A DNA stretch of 64,000 nucleotides from Pseudomaricurvus alcaniphilus (GTDB lineage Bacteria > Pseudomonadota > Gammaproteobacteria > Pseudomonadales > Cellvibrionaceae). The notes beneath the pieces are model-generated. The model was not told where the DNA came from. It searched no databases and worked only from the letters and a program-made list of their open reading frames with translations. Shown here piece by piece: positions 8,985-17,883 of the stretch. The stretch lies in the NCBI RefSeq assembly GCF_011440395.1, contig NZ_JAAOIX010000007.1, forward strand, positions 124,001 to 188,000, in the 5' to 3' direction. Every line of letters starts with the position of its first letter. The first letter of the stretch is position 1. The position numbers and the translations under genes were made by a program.

Positions 8985-9297
8985 CAGGCTAACTCTGCCT
9001 GGGGCTGCTGTGTATTCGTGGCGCCCGACACGCCCGGAGCCAGGCAACTGCAGAGCCCCTCATCTTCAAGCGCAGGGCAATCTTGCCCTCGCTACGGGCG
9101 ACCCCGGCGCAGCTGTGGGCTTGCCGGTCTCACCCGCAGGGTCTGCAAGCCTGTACCAAACCCAGCGGCCGCTAACCCGCTCGCGGCTCGCAGCCACGCT
9201 GCAGCATTGATCTTTGCAGGTTATAGTGGCAACTTAGCTACTACCCAATCGCGCCGACTTAACGCCCCCGATGGCGGTATAATCCCGGGACTACCTT
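8985..9297. other. 313-bp gap, nothing recognised
   Basis: No gene or clear terminator seen. The stretch is G+C-rich and without obvious repeats. It should hold the promoter of the DUF1499 gene at 9298. Confidence 0.35.
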
Positions 9298-10065
9298 ATG
9301 CCTGAACAGCTTGCTCCAACCTACACCTGGCCGCGCCGCAGCGCCCTCGTCGCCCTGCTGGCGGCCTTTATCGCGCTGGCACTGCTAACCGCCAGTGGTT
9401 TCGGCTATCGCTGGCAGTGGTGGCCACTGGGCACCGCCTTCGCCATGCTGCGCTGGGGCGCCTGGCTGGGGGCGGCGGCAATGCTGCTGGGGCTGATTGC
9501 CGGCGGGCTGTCGCTGCGGCGTAAATCCGGCCACTTCACCGCCCTGGCCCTTATAGCACTGATCGGTGGCGGCGTGGCCCTGGCCATGCCCGGCCAGTGG
9601 CTGCTGAAAGCCCGCGACTTGCCGCGCATTCACGACATCACCACCGACCCCGCTGACCCACCGGCCTTCGTGGCCATTGTCCCCCTGCGACAGTCCGCAC
9701 CCAACCCGGTGGGTTACGATTACGCCGTCAATGCCGAGGCCCAGCGCCAGGCCTATCCCGATATCCAGACCATGCGCCTGCCTGTACCCTCAGACCAGGT
9801 CTTCGCCGCCGCCAACCTGGCGGTGCAGCAACTGGGCTGGCAGCTGGTCGCCGCCGACGCTGAGGACGGCCGCATCGAGGCCACCGACACCACGCGCTGG
9901 TTTGGCTTTAAGGACGATGTAGTGGTGCGTATTCGCGCCGCCGATGACCAGACCCTGGTGGATGTGCGCTCCAAGTCGCGGGTGGGTAAATCCGATGTTG
10001 GCGTCAACGCCGATCGCATTCGCACCTTTCGCAAAAAACTGGAAAAGAATCTGCGCTTGCCTTAA
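9298..10065 (+). CDS. DUF1499 membrane protein
   Basis: This 255-residue protein has three membrane helices at about residues 15-38, 48-70 and 78-96. A periplasmic or peripheral DUF1499 domain follows, recognisable by PSDQVFAAANLAVQQLGWQLV, then EATDTTRWFGFKDDVVVRI and VDVRSKSRVGKSDVGVNADRI. The function of DUF1499 proteins is unknown to me; they are common in proteobacteria and appear in eukaryotes. No operon partner is close. The ATG at 9298 follows weak ribosome-binding sequence. Confidence 0.85.
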   Translation: MPEQLAPTYTWPRRSALVALLAAFIALALLTASGFGYRWQWWPLGTAFAMLRWGAWLGAAAMLLGLIAGGLSLRRKSGHFTALALIALIGGGVALAMPGQWLLKARDLPRIHDITTDPADPPAFVAIVPLRQSAPNPVGYDYAVNAEAQRQAYPDIQTMRLPVPSDQVFAAANLAVQQLGWQLVAADAEDGRIEATDTTRWFGFKDDVVVRIRAADDQTLVDVRSKSRVGKSDVGVNADRIRTFRKKLEKNLRLP

Positions 10066-10225
10066 TCCGGCTTGAAGCTGTCCTGCAACCGAAAACAGCA
10101 ACTTATATGACCTTTTCTAATCACCACTAAATCAATGCGTCGTGCAGCTGGTACTGAGGTTGGTCTGGCTTCGGGGGCTAATTAGATAGCCTTGCGCAAC
10201 CGGTTTTTGGTTTATAGTCGAGTCT

Positions 10226-12037
10226 ATGAGCCGACAACCCGTTCTTGTCTACGATGGTGAATGTCGCTTTTGCTGCAGCTGGATCAACTACTGGTCGCAG
10301 CTAAGTGCCGGACAGGTTCACTACCGCCCCTACCAGCAGGCCGCCGGCGACTACCCGCAGCTGGATACCCAGCAGTTCCAACAGCATATCCAGTACTTCG
10401 ATAAACAGGGGCGACGCTACCAGGGAGCGGCGGCCGCCTTCCAGGTGCAGCGCAAAATAGCCGGCCAGGGTTATTGGTGGTGGCTGTATAGCCACCTGCC
10501 CGGCTTCGCCCCGCTCAGCGAGCGTATTTACAACCTGGTCGCAGCCCACCGCGGTCCGGCCTTTGCCGCGCAAAAGTTCTTCTGGGGCAAGGAGCTTTAC
10601 CCGGATCGATACCAGCGTGTCAGCTGGCTATTCCTGCGCCTGTTGGCACTGCTCTACTTTGCCGCCTTTTTCTCCTTCTACCGCCAAGCGCTGGCTTTGA
10701 TCGGCAGCAACGGCCTGTTGCCGCTGCCGGAATTTCTCGCCCAGGCTCGCGACCTCGGTTTCTGGCAGTTGCCCACCCTGTTCTGGTGGCAAACCTCGGA
10801 CCTGGCCATCGAAGGGCTGTGCCTGGCGGGCCTGCTGGCCAGCTTGCTGTTGCTGCTCAACCGGCTGGTGCTACCCTGCCTGGTATTTCTCTACCTCGCC
10901 TACCTGTCGCTGCTGCACGGAGGCCAGGTCTTTATGCAGTACCAGTGGGACCTGTTGCTGCTGGAAACCGGGTTCCTGGCAATATTCCTCGGCCGCGGCC
11001 ATAAACCGGTAATCTGGCTGTTTCGCTGCCTGCTGTTTCGCTTCGTGTTTCTCGCCGGCGCGGTCAAGCTGCTCAGCGGCGACCCCAGCTGGGCCAACCT
11101 CAGCGCCCTCCAATTTCACTTTCAAACCCAACCCCTGCCCTCACCACTGGCCTGGTATGCCCACCAGTTGCCGGAGACGTTGCTGCAAGTGGCCACCGCG
11201 CTGGCACTGGTCATTGAACTGGTCCTGCCGTGGCTGTTTTTCCTGCCACGGCGCCCGCGCCAGTGGGCGGCCTGGGGCCTGATCCTGCTGCAACTGGCGA
11301 TCCTGCTGACCGGCAACTACAACTTTTTTAACCTGCTCACTCTGGTGCTGTGCCTGTTCCTGTTCGATGACCACAGCCTGCGCTGGCTGCCGATCCCGCT
11401 GGCCGCTGCTGAGCGCCAACCCCCGACCGGCCGCTGGCGGCTGGCGGCTATCACCACTGTCAGCCTGTTGCTGTTCAGCCTCAACGGGGTCTGGCTGTGG
11501 CTGGGATTGCAGCGCCCAACAACACCCGCCGCGATCTACGCCGTGGCCCGGGTCACCGAGCCCTGGCACTGGGTCAATGCCTACGGCCTGTTTGCCAACA
11601 TGACCACCGAGCGGCTGGAAATCGTTATCGAGGGCTCGCTGGACGGGCAGCAGTGGCAGGCCTATGAATTGCCGTTCAAGCCCGGCGCTGTCGACCGGGC
11701 ACCGGGCTGGAATATTCCCCACCAGCCGCGACTGGACTGGCAACTGTGGTTTGCCGCCCAGGACAGCGTCCGCCATCCCCCCTGGCTGCGCCCGCTAATG
11801 CTCAACCTGCTGTTCAACGCCCAACCGGTCACCGGCCTAATGGCTCACAACCCGTTTGCCGACACCGCGCCACGCTACCTGCGGGCACGCCTGTTTCGCT
11901 ACCGGTTTACAGACTGGTCCGAGCGCAGCAAGTCAGGCAACTGGTGGCAGCGACAGTTGGTGAGTGATTACTACGGACCACTGTATGTGGAGATCGGTGT
12001 GTCCGAGCTCAGCCCGGGCCTGGAGCGGGCAGAGTAG
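10226..12037 (+). CDS. Fusion of a DCC thiol-disulfide oxidoreductase-like domain with a lipase maturation factor-like membrane protein
   Basis: The 603-residue protein starts with a DCC/DUF393 domain (residues 1-120; PVLVYDGECRFCCSWINYW, keeping the CxxC pair). A multi-helix membrane region follows from about residue 130 to 430, related to lipase maturation factor (LMF1) proteins (FYRQALALIGSNGLLP, QYQWDLLLLETGFLAIFL). A soluble C-terminal part holds YGLFANMTTERLEIVIEGS and PRLDWQLWFAA, characteristic of LMF. In animals LMF1 assists folding of dimeric lipases in the ER; the bacterial role is not established. A redox or folding function at the envelope is inference. Confidence 0.85.
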   Translation: MSRQPVLVYDGECRFCCSWINYWSQLSAGQVHYRPYQQAAGDYPQLDTQQFQQHIQYFDKQGRRYQGAAAAFQVQRKIAGQGYWWWLYSHLPGFAPLSERIYNLVAAHRGPAFAAQKFFWGKELYPDRYQRVSWLFLRLLALLYFAAFFSFYRQALALIGSNGLLPLPEFLAQARDLGFWQLPTLFWWQTSDLAIEGLCLAGLLASLLLLLNRLVLPCLVFLYLAYLSLLHGGQVFMQYQWDLLLLETGFLAIFLGRGHKPVIWLFRCLLFRFVFLAGAVKLLSGDPSWANLSALQFHFQTQPLPSPLAWYAHQLPETLLQVATALALVIELVLPWLFFLPRRPRQWAAWGLILLQLAILLTGNYNFFNLLTLVLCLFLFDDHSLRWLPIPLAAAERQPPTGRWRLAAITTVSLLLFSLNGVWLWLGLQRPTTPAAIYAVARVTEPWHWVNAYGLFANMTTERLEIVIEGSLDGQQWQAYELPFKPGAVDRAPGWNIPHQPRLDWQLWFAAQDSVRHPPWLRPLMLNLLFNAQPVTGLMAHNPFADTAPRYLRARLFRYRFTDWSERSKSGNWWQRQLVSDYYGPLYVEIGVSELSPGLERAE

Positions 12038-12144
12038 CATTGTTCGCCCGCTGGCAGTGATGCAAGCCGGCGCTTTTAATCCTTAATGCTGCCACGCTTT
12101 CCGGTCGCTTTACTCTCGCACCGCTACTCTTTCGTGCCTTTCGC

Positions 12145-12191
12145 ACCGCTAAACATTCCTACCGTTAAATATTGATACCGCCACACTCGAT
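12145..12191. repeat. Degenerate 16-bp tandem repeat, about three units
   Basis: Successive units begin accgctaaacattcct (12145), accgttaaatattgat (12161) and accgccacactcgat (12177). They lie in the 221-bp gap after the LMF gene. See the finding on short tandem repeats. Confidence 0.55.
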
Positions 12192-12258
12192 AGCGTCACG
12201 CTTTCACGCTGCCAACCTGATGATCCGGCCACCATTCAGGCTTTTACGCTTCATCCTT

Positions 12259-13335
12259 TTACAAAGACATAGTGCTTGTTACAAAGACATAGTGCTTGTT
12301 GGCCACCACACAGCTTACCAAAGTGGCGCCCCGGCGCTGACAGGCAGCAAGCTTGAGCGACGCACCGGGCCCCTGGGAGATGGCCACCTGCAGGCGCGCC
12401 TTGTCGCGCTTGAGGTATTTGTACATGGTGTCAAAGCGGCGGCTAAAGCTCACTCCCCGGGCACTGATGTCGTAAAAAATATACTGGAACTTGGCGAAGC
12501 TGAGGGTCGATTCCGCCAACCCGATCTCGATCATCTTGTGCACATAGCGGACAAAGGCGGCCTCCAGGTAACGCTGCACTTCGCTGGCATCCTCTATATT
12601 GCCGCTAAACGCCGGCAAATCCATACTGTTGGCCTCACTGAGGGCTGCTGCGGCCAGGGCATCATTGCGTCGATTCGCGGCGAAGCGGAACACCTCCCCA
12701 GCGCAGACGATGTGCGCCGCTTGCCAGCTGCAGCCGTGCAGCCCATGGTCGAGCCCGGCGTCGATTCTATTGCCGAGCTCCGCGCTGGTATCGCTCCCGG
12801 CGGCCGGGTTTGGCGGCGCGGTTGGCAAAGGTGCTTGCGGGGGCTGCTGCCTGAATTGTTGTGAGTCTTGCTGTGAACCAAGCTGTGAGTCTTGTTGCGA
12901 GGCTTGCTGCGGAGAACTTGGCCGCTGCCCGGCGGCCACCGTGGGCGCGCGCTCCGCTGGCGCTCGAGCGCCGGAGCGCGGTGGCTGGATAATGATACCC
13001 GCGCGCCGCGCCGGTCGCTGCAGCAGCAGCGCCTGGGTCACTTCGTCGTTATTCCTGAAGTCTCGCCAGGCCGGCAAGCCCTGGCTTTTGCCCAGCGCTT
13101 GCAGTTCGCAATAGACCTGTTCGTAGTAATTCTCCGCCAAACTGAAACAGAGCAGGTCCGCTCGCGCACTGCCACACACCAGCAGCAGGCCGAATACCGC
13201 CAGCCAGCTTAGCCATCCGGGTTGTTGCGCTGGCTGCAGCGCCCGCCGACCCGCGGAATGAATAGCTTTGCCAGTAACCGGGCTCACAACTGCACTCACT
13301 GCCGGCTTCACGACTAAATTTATGGTCGGATTCAT
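12259..13335 (-). CDS. Secreted protein of unknown function with three Cys-pair modules
   Basis: The protein has 358 residues with a hydrophobic export segment at about 41-58 (LAVFGLLLVCGSARA) preceded by an unusually long polar tail. After it come three regions each with a spaced cysteine pair: LLCFSLAENYYEQVYCEL near residue 62, GCSWQAAHIVCAG near 200, and ACQRRGATLVSCVVANKHY near the C-terminus. Between the first two is a Gln/Ser-rich linker (QQASQQDSQLGSQQDSQQ) that is probably disordered. The start overlaps the TPR gene by 4 bp, so it is translationally coupled third in the operon. A 20-bp duplication has changed its last residues. I do not recognise the family. Confidence 0.7.
   Translation of the reverse strand: MNPTINLVVKPAVSAVVSPVTGKAIHSAGRRALQPAQQPGWLSWLAVFGLLLVCGSARADLLCFSLAENYYEQVYCELQALGKSQGLPAWRDFRNNDEVTQALLLQRPARRAGIIIQPPRSGARAPAERAPTVAAGQRPSSPQQASQQDSQLGSQQDSQQFRQQPPQAPLPTAPPNPAAGSDTSAELGNRIDAGLDHGLHGCSWQAAHIVCAGEVFRFAANRRNDALAAAALSEANSMDLPAFSGNIEDASEVQRYLEAAFVRYVHKMIEIGLAESTLSFAKFQYIFYDISARGVSFSRRFDTMYKYLKRDKARLQVAISQGPGASLKLAACQRRGATLVSCVVANKHYVFVTSTMSL
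12261..12300. repeat. Perfect 20-bp tandem duplication at a gene end
   Basis: Two adjacent identical copies of acaaagacatagtgcttgtt occupy 12261-12280 and 12281-12300, inside the final codons and stop codon of the minus-strand gene 12259-13335. Confidence 0.97.
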
Positions 13336-14180
13336 GCTGGTATACCCGTCCGGGAGCGGCAGCTCTTTAGTGCCTCACCGCGGGCCTGCAAACGCTGCAA
13401 GGCCGGCGTTACTCTGCGCCGCTGCAACCCTGCCTGCATTTCCTGCACTAACGCCTGCGCCCGATCGCAATGCCCGGCCTGCACGTACAACTCAGCCAGC
13501 TGCAGTTGCCACAGGGGGCTGTGCTTCATGGTCTCGCCCAACAACTGCTGGCGCCGGATCGCGGCCGCCCACTGCTGGTTACTGAGCGCAAGGGCGATGG
13601 CGGCGCGCTGCAGGTTGATGTTCATTCCCAACCGAGCCATACCCTGATCGAGCAGCGCCAGCGCCAACTCCGGTTTATTGCTCTCCTCGGCCAGCGCCGC
13701 CAGCGCCAGGTATTGTCCCGGGGCCGGCGCCGCTGAGCCGGCTAAAAACTGGCGGTAATCTCCCAGTGCTCGCTCCGCCTCGCCCACCTGCTGCCAGGCT
13801 CGGGCCCTCGCTTCGAGGGCGGGCAGCGCGCCGGGATGGGACTGCAAATAATCGCTAAACTGCTCGATGGCCGCTGCCGCCTGACCGCTTTGGAACAGCA
13901 GCAGCCCCTGTACATAAGCCACCTGGCGCGGATCGCCGAGGGCTTTGGCGGCATCGATATCGGCTCTGGCGGCACTGAAATCCCCAACCTCGATCAGCAG
14001 GCTCGCGCGCTGCAAATACAGGTGCTGGGCCGGCGCCGCAGCAATTTGTCCGCTCAAATAGTGCAGGCTCAGCTCGCTGCCCGGGTGAGCCCAGAGCCAC
14101 AGGGGCGCCAGCAGCGCTAAGCACCCGAGCCCCAGTGCTGCAGCTCTAGCGCCTGATAGAAACACTGTCCAGCACCTCAC
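13332..14180 (-). CDS. Exported tetratricopeptide (TPR) repeat protein
   Basis: The 282-residue protein begins with a hydrophobic signal sequence (residues 8-31, ending LWLWAHPG). About six helical TPR-like repeats follow, such as ASLLIEVGDFSAARADIDAAKALG, YVQGLLLFQSGQAAAAIEQFSDYL and YLALAALAEESNKPELALALLD. It overlaps the phosphoesterase gene upstream by 35 bp and the unknown gene downstream by 4 bp, indicating one operon. TPR domains bind partner proteins, so it probably scaffolds the other two products in the periplasm; that is inference. Confidence 0.82.
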   Translation of the reverse strand: MRCWTVFLSGARAAALGLGCLALLAPLWLWAHPGSELSLHYLSGQIAAAPAQHLYLQRASLLIEVGDFSAARADIDAAKALGDPRQVAYVQGLLLFQSGQAAAAIEQFSDYLQSHPGALPALEARARAWQQVGEAERALGDYRQFLAGSAAPAPGQYLALAALAEESNKPELALALLDQGMARLGMNINLQRAAIALALSNQQWAAAIRRQQLLGETMKHSPLWQLQLAELYVQAGHCDRAQALVQEMQAGLQRRRVTPALQRLQARGEALKSCRSRTGIPA

Positions 14181-15714
14181 CCTGATCGTTGATAAAACGC
14201 GCCGTCAACACCGAGCGGCCGACATCGATGACCACCGAGCCCAGCTGCGCCAGGCCGTGGCGCAACTGCGGGTCGCGCGGCTGCATGGCGTGGGCCGGAT
14301 GATCGAGCTTGCCCTTGCCGAGGGAGAGCTTGCCGGAGCTGCCGGCAACGGTATAAACCACCTTGTCGTCCGCCTGGCTGGCGGGGCTGACCTGCGAGTA
14401 AAACTGCTCACCCCTGCCGGTCGCGGGCTCTCCGTCGGCATTTAACTCGGCGTGCAACTCGGGCCGAAACGAATCGGCATCACCGCGATGGCCGTGCAAA
14501 TACCAGGAGCGCTCGTAGGAATGGCTGTGGCCGCTGTACACCAGGTCCACACCGTAGTCCTCGAATACCGGCGTGAATTCCCGCCGCATATCGAGAATCG
14601 GCTGGTCATAGCCCACTCGCCTCGTCGCTTCGGTGTCGGAGTCATGACTGCCCTTGGTGTAGGGTGGGTGATGAAAGATGACGATGGTCCAGTCCAACTC
14701 ATTGGCAGCCAGGTCCGCGACCAACCATTGCCGCATGGCCTCGCGCTGGCTGGCATCCCGCGCCGACAACTGGGAGTCGAGGCTGACCACATGCACATTG
14801 CCATAGTCAAAGGCGTAATACTGCTCGGTACCGCTAGCTACCCCCCCGGCCTCTGCCGCTGCCGGCAGGGTAAAGATATCCAGGTAGGGCATCCTCTGCG
14901 GTGCGCGCTGCTGCGGAGTCCAGAAGCTGTCGGCCGAGGCCGAAGTACTGACCCCGCTCCAGGTGACCCTGCCGTAGCCGGGGTAGTCGATCTCGCCATA
15001 GCCCATCTCGTGATTGCCAATGGTCGGCCACAGCGAACTCTGGTACAGGAGCGGGCCATACAGGTCGAACAGCGCCAGCTGCCACTCCCGATCAGTACCG
15101 GCGGGATAGGCGTTGTCGCCGAGTAACAGAATCATGTCCAGCGGATCGTCACTGCGGTCGCGGTTGTAGGCGAGAAACCCCTCCATAACCGCTTGCGCCT
15201 TGCCCGGGTACTTGGGAAGACCGGCGCCGTTGCGCACACTGGCGGTACCGGAGTCACCCAGTAACCAGAGTCGCAACGTGCCATCTGCAGGTAGCTGCCC
15301 GCTGCGAGGCGCGGTGCGAAAGCGTAACTCCGGCCCGCGATAAGTACCCACCGAGTAGCCATACTGGCGATCCGCCGACAGCCCGACAAAGCGAACCTCA
15401 CGATGCTCAGACGCTGTTTCCAGCGCAGCCTGGCAACGGATTTTGCCCCCTGCGGCGGCATAGAGGCAGGCCTCTGCGGCCGGCCCCCGCCATTTGATAA
15501 TGGCGCTGCTGCTGGTGACCTGTTGCAAAAACAGCCGCGCCGGTGGCGTACCGCTCGTCTCGGCCAGTACGGACGCTGGCACCGATAAGGAGGTTGATGT
15601 TGATGTTGGCGAACCAGTGGCGCTGAGCTCACTGCAGGCGGACAGGCCCAGCAGGCCGCACAATAGGGCGATAGCGGCACGGCTTGCGCGGGCTCTAATG
15701 CTACGAACGATCAT
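14146..15714 (-). CDS. Purple-acid-phosphatase-like metallophosphoesterase lipoprotein
   Basis: A lipoprotein signal is visible (ALLCGLLGLSACS), then a fibronectin-like N-terminal domain as in purple acid phosphatases (ARLFLQQVTSSSAIIKW). A calcineurin-type domain with all metal motifs in order follows: LLGDSGT, LLGDNAYPAG, TIGNHE, FHHPPYTKGSHD and YSGHSHSYER. About 522 residues, probably anchored in the outer membrane or periplasm. ATG 15714 gives a compact signal peptide; ATG 15723 is equally possible. First gene of the three-gene operon. Substrate is unknown; phosphomonoesters are usual for the family. Confidence 0.87.
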   Translation of the reverse strand: MIVRSIRARASRAAIALLCGLLGLSACSELSATGSPTSTSTSLSVPASVLAETSGTPPARLFLQQVTSSSAIIKWRGPAAEACLYAAAGGKIRCQAALETASEHREVRFVGLSADRQYGYSVGTYRGPELRFRTAPRSGQLPADGTLRLWLLGDSGTASVRNGAGLPKYPGKAQAVMEGFLAYNRDRSDDPLDMILLLGDNAYPAGTDREWQLALFDLYGPLLYQSSLWPTIGNHEMGYGEIDYPGYGRVTWSGVSTSASADSFWTPQQRAPQRMPYLDIFTLPAAAEAGGVASGTEQYYAFDYGNVHVVSLDSQLSARDASQREAMRQWLVADLAANELDWTIVIFHHPPYTKGSHDSDTEATRRVGYDQPILDMRREFTPVFEDYGVDLVYSGHSHSYERSWYLHGHRGDADSFRPELHAELNADGEPATGRGEQFYSQVSPASQADDKVVYTVAGSSGKLSLGKGKLDHPAHAMQPRDPQLRHGLAQLGSVVIDVGRSVLTARFINDQGEVLDSVSIRR

Positions 15715-15723
15715 GGTATGCAT

Positions 15724-16075
15724 ACCTGTTGTGCATTGTGTTATTTCCCTGGTTGAGGCCGGCAGATTATATTTCTCCCGGGCAAAGCACTGAAAGGTGC
15801 AAGTTTACCGCGGCTTGGCAGCCACCTTTAGCAATAATCACAAGTGACAATCCGCCCTATGATAAAAAGTGCAAACTACCCGGCAATCGCGCGGAAAAAT
15901 CGTTAAACTTTGCCGCCTAAGCTCGCCACTGCAGCGCCGGCCAATCAAGCGTCTGCAGCCTGCTGCCCGAGCCCCGCGACTGTAGCCCCAAAATGCAAAA
16001 GCAAAGGACACGGAGCCGGTGGTTGCCAGGCGCTCCCGTCGAACAGACAACCGCTAGCCCATGCCAAAGGACCTA
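15724..16075. other. 352-bp divergent intergenic region, nothing recognised
   Basis: It lies between divergent genes and should carry both promoters. No repeat, RNA or operator stood out. The middle is A+T-richer (around 15760-15910) than the surrounding genes. Confidence 0.35.
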
Positions 16076-17269
16076 ATGACCAACACACAACCGAGCAAAT
16101 CCATTACCCTGGCGCAGATACTGATCCTCGCCGGCTTGTTGGCTACGGCACCGCTGGCAATTGATGCCTACCTGCCGGCCCTGCCGGCCATGGCCACCAG
16201 TTACGGAGTATCCATTCACGATGTGGAATTATCCCTGAGCCTGTTCCTGGCCGGCTTCGCCGTGGGTCAGTTGGTGGGCGGTCCTTTTTCCGACCATATA
16301 GGCCGGCGCATATCGATTTCTGTCGGCCTGGGCATATTCCTGCTCGGAACCCTGGGGATTATCTTCAGCCCCAACATCGAAAGCCTGTGGCTCTTTCGCG
16401 TGCTGCAGGCGTTTGGCGGCGGCCTGGCCGTGGTCAATCCCAACGCCATTATCCGCGACCTGAGTAGCGGCCTGGAAAGCGCTCGCAACCTGTCCCACAT
16501 GGCCATCATCATGATGCTGGCGCCATTGCTGGCGCCGATGATCGGCACCGCAATCCTGCAGCTAACCGACTGGCGCGGCATCTTCGTTTTTCTGTTTATC
16601 TATTGCGCGCTGATCGGCCTGGTGATCGCCTGGCGCCTGCCGGAAACTCGCGCCGTGCAGCTGGAGCGACCCAGTGCCCTGAATCGCTACTGGCAGGTCA
16701 TCAGCCATCGCCACGCCATGGGCTACGTCGCTACGCTGAGCCTGAGTTACGCCAGCATGTTCGCCTTTATTACCGCTTCACCGCTGTTATATATCGATTA
16801 CTTTGGCGCCAGCACGGCCCTGTATCCGTTTTTGTTCGGCGCCAATGTGCTGGGACTAATGATATTCAACCGGGTCAATGTGCGGTTGCTGCGCTCCTTG
16901 CAACCCAGCTGGATCCTGAAGCTGGGCCAATACCTGCAATTACTCAACTGCGCCCTGCTGTTTGCCTATGTGAGCCTGAGCGACACGCCGCAATTGGCCC
17001 CTGTGGTCTGCATGATGGTGGCATTCTTCTGCTGCCAGGCCCTGATCGTCTCCAATGCCACCTCATCGGCTATCGAGTATTTCCCCCGCAACAGTGCCAC
17101 CGCCACCGCTCTGCTGGGAGCCAGCGGTTTCATGGCCGGCGCCCTGAGCGGCACGGCAGTGGGCTTGCTGGGTGACGGCACACCGCTACCCATGGCCGCA
17201 ATTATGCTCACCTGCAGCCTGTTAAGCCTGGGTTTGCGTCACTTTTTGCAACGGCGAAAAGCCCCCTGA
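16076..17269 (+). CDS. Bcr/CflA-family multidrug efflux transporter (MFS)
   Basis: This 397-residue protein has 12 predicted membrane helices. It carries the Bcr/CflA hallmarks LATAPLAIDAYLPALPAMA in helix 1, GQLVGGPFSDHIGRR between helices 2 and 3, and a NPNAIIRDL motif after helix 4. Proteins of this family export drugs such as bicyclomycin, chloramphenicol or sulfonamides by proton antiport. ATG 16076 is preferred over 16061 because aaagga lies just upstream. It is apparently monocistronic. Substrate unknown. Confidence 0.92.
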   Translation: MTNTQPSKSITLAQILILAGLLATAPLAIDAYLPALPAMATSYGVSIHDVELSLSLFLAGFAVGQLVGGPFSDHIGRRISISVGLGIFLLGTLGIIFSPNIESLWLFRVLQAFGGGLAVVNPNAIIRDLSSGLESARNLSHMAIIMMLAPLLAPMIGTAILQLTDWRGIFVFLFIYCALIGLVIAWRLPETRAVQLERPSALNRYWQVISHRHAMGYVATLSLSYASMFAFITASPLLYIDYFGASTALYPFLFGANVLGLMIFNRVNVRLLRSLQPSWILKLGQYLQLLNCALLFAYVSLSDTPQLAPVVCMMVAFFCCQALIVSNATSSAIEYFPRNSATATALLGASGFMAGALSGTAVGLLGDGTPLPMAAIMLTCSLLSLGLRHFLQRRKAP

Positions 17270-17489
17270 GCAACCCCGGCGACCACCGCATCCAGCCCCG
17301 AGAGGCCGCGGCTTGGGCGTGACAGATATATGACAGTTGAAGTGTACGCAGTGGTTACCGTAGAATCTTGGCCCGGCAAAGAATTTAGCGCCAGACCATA
17401 GAGCAACTCCGTGCCACTTCTCGCACCCGACTGCCCTAAAAGAGCGAACCCACCAGCCGCAATCCAGACTCAACAGCTTGGGAATCACC

Positions 17490-17834
17490 ATGAAAAGCAG
17501 CATTAAAGCTTGTATCGCCTACATCGCCGGCGCTGCCATTACCGGTAAAAAAGATTTTACGCTCTACGACTGTGGCAAAGAAGCGCGGGTGGTCATCAAC
17601 GGCACCGTGGCCGACGGCATGGTCGACGTCAAGCATCGCAAGAAGGAATACCACATCACCGGGCCGCTGAATAACCTCCGGGACAAGAAAAACGACATCA
17701 AGATTGAAATAGAAATCGACGGCAAGAAATTCAAGGGCAAAGATAAAGCCTCTGGCACCAAGTTCAAAGGCAAGGTACGCGACGACGATATCGTGCTCAC
17801 CGCCAATGGCTACAGTGTCTATCGCATGGACTAA
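17490..17834 (+). CDS. Small lysine-rich hypothetical protein
   Basis: The protein (114 aa) starts with a mildly hydrophobic segment (ACIAYIAGAAITG) and continues as a very charged, beta-prone chain (NDIKIEIEIDGKKFKGKDKA, KFKGKVRDDDIVLTANG). ATG 17490 has ggga about 7 nt upstream. I recognise no family. The alternating VVINGTVADGMVDV, EYHITGPL, IKIEIEIDG and KGKVRDDDIVL pattern suggests a small beta-sandwich or OB-like fold. It is followed by a hairpin and a ferredoxin gene, but there is no evidence of a shared role. Confidence 0.6.
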   Translation: MKSSIKACIAYIAGAAITGKKDFTLYDCGKEARVVINGTVADGMVDVKHRKKEYHITGPLNNLRDKKNDIKIEIEIDGKKFKGKDKASGTKFKGKVRDDDIVLTANGYSVYRMD

Positions 17835-17835
17835 A

Positions 17836-17857
17836 GCCCGGTCACACTAGACCGGGC
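17836..17857 (+). terminator. Hairpin after the small basic gene
   Basis: A perfect 8-bp stem, gcccggtc and gaccgggc, with loop acacta begins just after the stop codon of the gene at 17490. No T-run follows, so it may attenuate rather than fully stop transcription into the ferredoxin gene. Confidence 0.45.
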
Positions 17858-17883
17858 ACACGATTGCCCGCCCAGAGGCACCT

